Assembly: GCF_036884845.1 (NCBI RefSeq)
Contig: NZ_CP145732.1
Location: forward strand, 4,154,001-4,218,000
DNA: 64,000 nt
Direction: 5' to 3'
Source of the DNA: Pseudomonas sp. MAG733B
GTDB lineage: Bacteria > Pseudomonadota > Gammaproteobacteria > Pseudomonadales > Pseudomonadaceae
Shown: positions 62,650 through 64,000 of the stretch, one piece after another
Numbering within the stretch: the stretch's first letter is position 1
How the letters are laid out: the number at the start of each line of letters is the position of its first letter
The notes under the pieces: generated by a model
Told to the model about the DNA's origin: nothing
Databases searched by the model: none
Seen by the model: the letters and a program-made list of their open reading frames with translations, nothing else
Program-made: the position numbers and the translations under genes

Positions 62650-64000
62650 TCAGGCTTCCCAAGGCGCCACGCCGTCAACGTCAATGGCGTACCTGGCGAT
62701 AGCCTCGGCACACACGCTCGCGTCCAGAGTTCCCTCGTTAACCAGTGCCGTCAGCGCACTCAAGACGATCTGATGGCGATCCACTTCGAAGAACTCGCGC
62801 AGCCTGTGGCGAGTGTCGCTGCGGCCAAAACCGTCGGTGCCGAGCACGGTGTAGCGGGCATCCAGATAACTGCCGATCAACTGCGGCAAGGCGCGCACGT
62901 AATCGGTGCAGGCAATGATCGGCGCCGAGTCGTTGAGCGACGCTTGCACATGGCACTGGCGCGCCGGTTGCTGCGGATGCAGGCGATTCCAGCGCTCCAC
63001 TTCACGGGCATCACGGGCCAGTTCGGTGAAGCTGGTGACGCTCCATACCTGGCTGTCGATGTTCCAGTCGCTGGCCAGCAATTCGGCGGCGGCAATCACT
63101 TCGCGCAGGATGGCGCCGGAACCCAGCAATTGCACGCGGCCACGGGCATCCTCGAATTCATGCCGGGCAAACAGGTACATGCCCTTGATGATCGCCTGTT
63201 CGACGCCGTCAGGAAGGTTGGGTTGCGGGTAGTTTTCGTTCATCAGGGTGACGTAGTAGAACTCGTCCACCTGACGTTCCAGCATCTGACGCATGCCGTG
63301 ATCGAGAATCACCGCGAATTCACCGGCGAACGCCGGGTCGTAGGCGCGGCAGTTGGGGACCATCGCCGCCATCAGGTGGCTGTTGCCGTCCTGATGCTGC
63401 AACCCTTCCCCGCCCAATGTCGTGCGCCCTGCCGTAGCCCCGAGCAGAAAGCCTCGGGCCCGTTGATCCGCCGCCGCCCAGATCAGGTCGCCGATGCGCT
63501 GGAAGCCGAACATCGAGTAATAGATGTAGAACGGCAACATCGGCAGGCCATGCACCGAGTAACTGGTCGCGGCGGCGACCCAGGAACTGATCGCCCCGGC
63601 CTCGCTGATGCCCTCTTCCAGAATCTGGCCGTCGAGTGCTTCCCGGTAGCTGAGGATCGAACCGATGTCTTCCGGTTCATAGCGCTGGCCGACGCTGGAA
63701 TAGATCCCGATCTGCTTGAACAGGCTGGCCATGCCGAACGTCCGCGCTTCATCCGCCACGATCGGCACGATGCGCGGCCCCAATTGTTTGTCCCGCAGCA
63801 AACCACTGAGCATGCGCACGAACGCCATGGTGGTGGACATTTCCTTGCCTTCGGCGGCAATGGCGAACCCGGCATAACTGTTGATCTCGGGGACGGCCAA
63901 TGACTCGCTGGTGGTGGGCCGTGCGGGCATGTAGCCGCCCAAGGCCTGGCGTCGTTCATGCAGGTAGCGCATTTCGGCGCTGTCTTCTTCGGGTTTGAAG
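62650..64000 (-). CDS. aceE: Pyruvate dehydrogenase E1 component, homodimeric type (C-terminal half)
   Basis: The frame is open to the right edge; about 450 C-terminal residues are present of an expected 880 or so. Marks of the homodimeric AceE: INSYAGFAIAAEGKEMSTTMAFVRML, PIVADEARTFGMASLFKQIGIYS, GATAGRTTLGGEGLQHQDG and the end region TDGFGRSDTRHRLREFFEVD. It decarboxylates pyruvate and acetylates the lipoyl domain of E2, whose gene follows after 39 bases. Why the pair sits beside a sugar-acid module is unclear; pyruvate as a catabolic end product is one reason. Confidence 0.92.
   Translation of the reverse strand, partial: FKPEEDSAEMRYLHERRQALGGYMPARPTTSESLAVPEINSYAGFAIAAEGKEMSTTMAFVRMLSGLLRDKQLGPRIVPIVADEARTFGMASLFKQIGIYSSVGQRYEPEDIGSILSYREALDGQILEEGISEAGAISSWVAAATSYSVHGLPMLPFYIYYSMFGFQRIGDLIWAAADQRARGFLLGATAGRTTLGGEGLQHQDGNSHLMAAMVPNCRAYDPAFAGEFAVILDHGMRQMLERQVDEFYYVTLMNENYPQPNLPDGVEQAIIKGMYLFARHEFEDARGRVQLLGSGAILREVIAAAELLASDWNIDSQVWSVTSFTELARDAREVERWNRLHPQQPARQCHVQASLNDSAPIIACTDYVRALPQLIGSYLDARYTVLGTDGFGRSDTRHRLREFFEVDRHQIVLSALTALVNEGTLDASVCAEAIARYAIDVDGVAPWEA

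Noticed and set aside
62452..63903. Long plus-strand frame (483 codons) opposite the E1/E2 genes
   Set aside because: Shadow of GC-rich coding DNA; the minus strand has intact lipoyl, E1 and E2 motifs.

Overview
The window is chromosomal DNA of a fluorescent-group Pseudomonas. The evidence is the GC-rich coding style, a Pseudomonas-type REP element at 53551-53600, a DUF1652 protein, paired LysR regulators, a Cio-type bd oxidase and several small stress proteins of kinds common in the genus. It is densely coded. I found no tRNA, rRNA, CRISPR array, transposase or phage module. Functions come from reading protein motifs and recalled families; no search was run.

Layout. (1) 1-15142: a plus-strand Wzx/Wzy-type exopolysaccharide cluster. 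It has a BY-kinase (cut by the left edge), an undecaprenyl-phosphate sugar transferase, UDP-sugar dehydrogenase, a WecG/TagA transferase, two GT4s, a Wzy-like polymerase, a GT2, a flippase, GalE, a secreted GH16 glycanase and an AT-richer acyltransferase. Many starts and stops overlap as ATGA, so translation is probably coupled. (2) 15469-28082: a stress region with DUF1652, two small unknowns, a KGG-like protein, Zn-alcohol dehydrogenase, YciE/DUF892, a ZIP transporter with a 50-residue ORF upstream, Mn-catalase, a hybrid histidine kinase, an envelope-associated trio (DUF3618, holin-like, unknown) and an unusual SDR. (3) 28250-36643: a sugar-acid module with an ACS-type MFS permease, LacI-family repressor, XylD-type dehydratase, XylX-type FAH dehydratase, aldehyde dehydrogenase and LysR. 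Two copies of a TGTTACCGGTAACA operator flank the repressor gene.

(4) 36687-40695: a trypsin-like lipoprotein and a GT2 / NodS-like methyltransferase / PIG-L deacetylase / acyl-CoA dehydrogenase-like group that I regard as the best candidate for an undescribed pathway. (5) 40721-50823: more stress and respiration genes: DUF72, a TPP enzyme of the pyruvate oxidase type, CioAB, a KGG repeat protein, an orphan ClpP-like protease, a second Zn-dehydrogenase, DUF421, CinA and two small unknowns. (6) 50904-61327: a second sugar-acid module with an MFS permease, a close paralogue of the XylX-type dehydratase, an Ldh-family reductase, an aldehyde dehydrogenase, a GarD/UxaA dehydratase, two tandem LysR regulators and a divergent L-fuconate dehydratase. 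(7) 61375-64000: E2 and part of E1 of a pyruvate dehydrogenase complex.

How it fits together. Region 1 makes, exports and probably trims and acylates an acidic polysaccharide. The two sugar-acid modules dehydrate different aldonic or aldaric acids and converge on 2-keto-3-deoxy acids, then 2-oxoglutarate semialdehyde and 2-oxoglutarate. The stress genes are spread over two blocks. Two of them, 23 kb apart, share a near-identical ECF-like promoter (GGAAC...TCTATCGCAACA), which suggests a common regulon.
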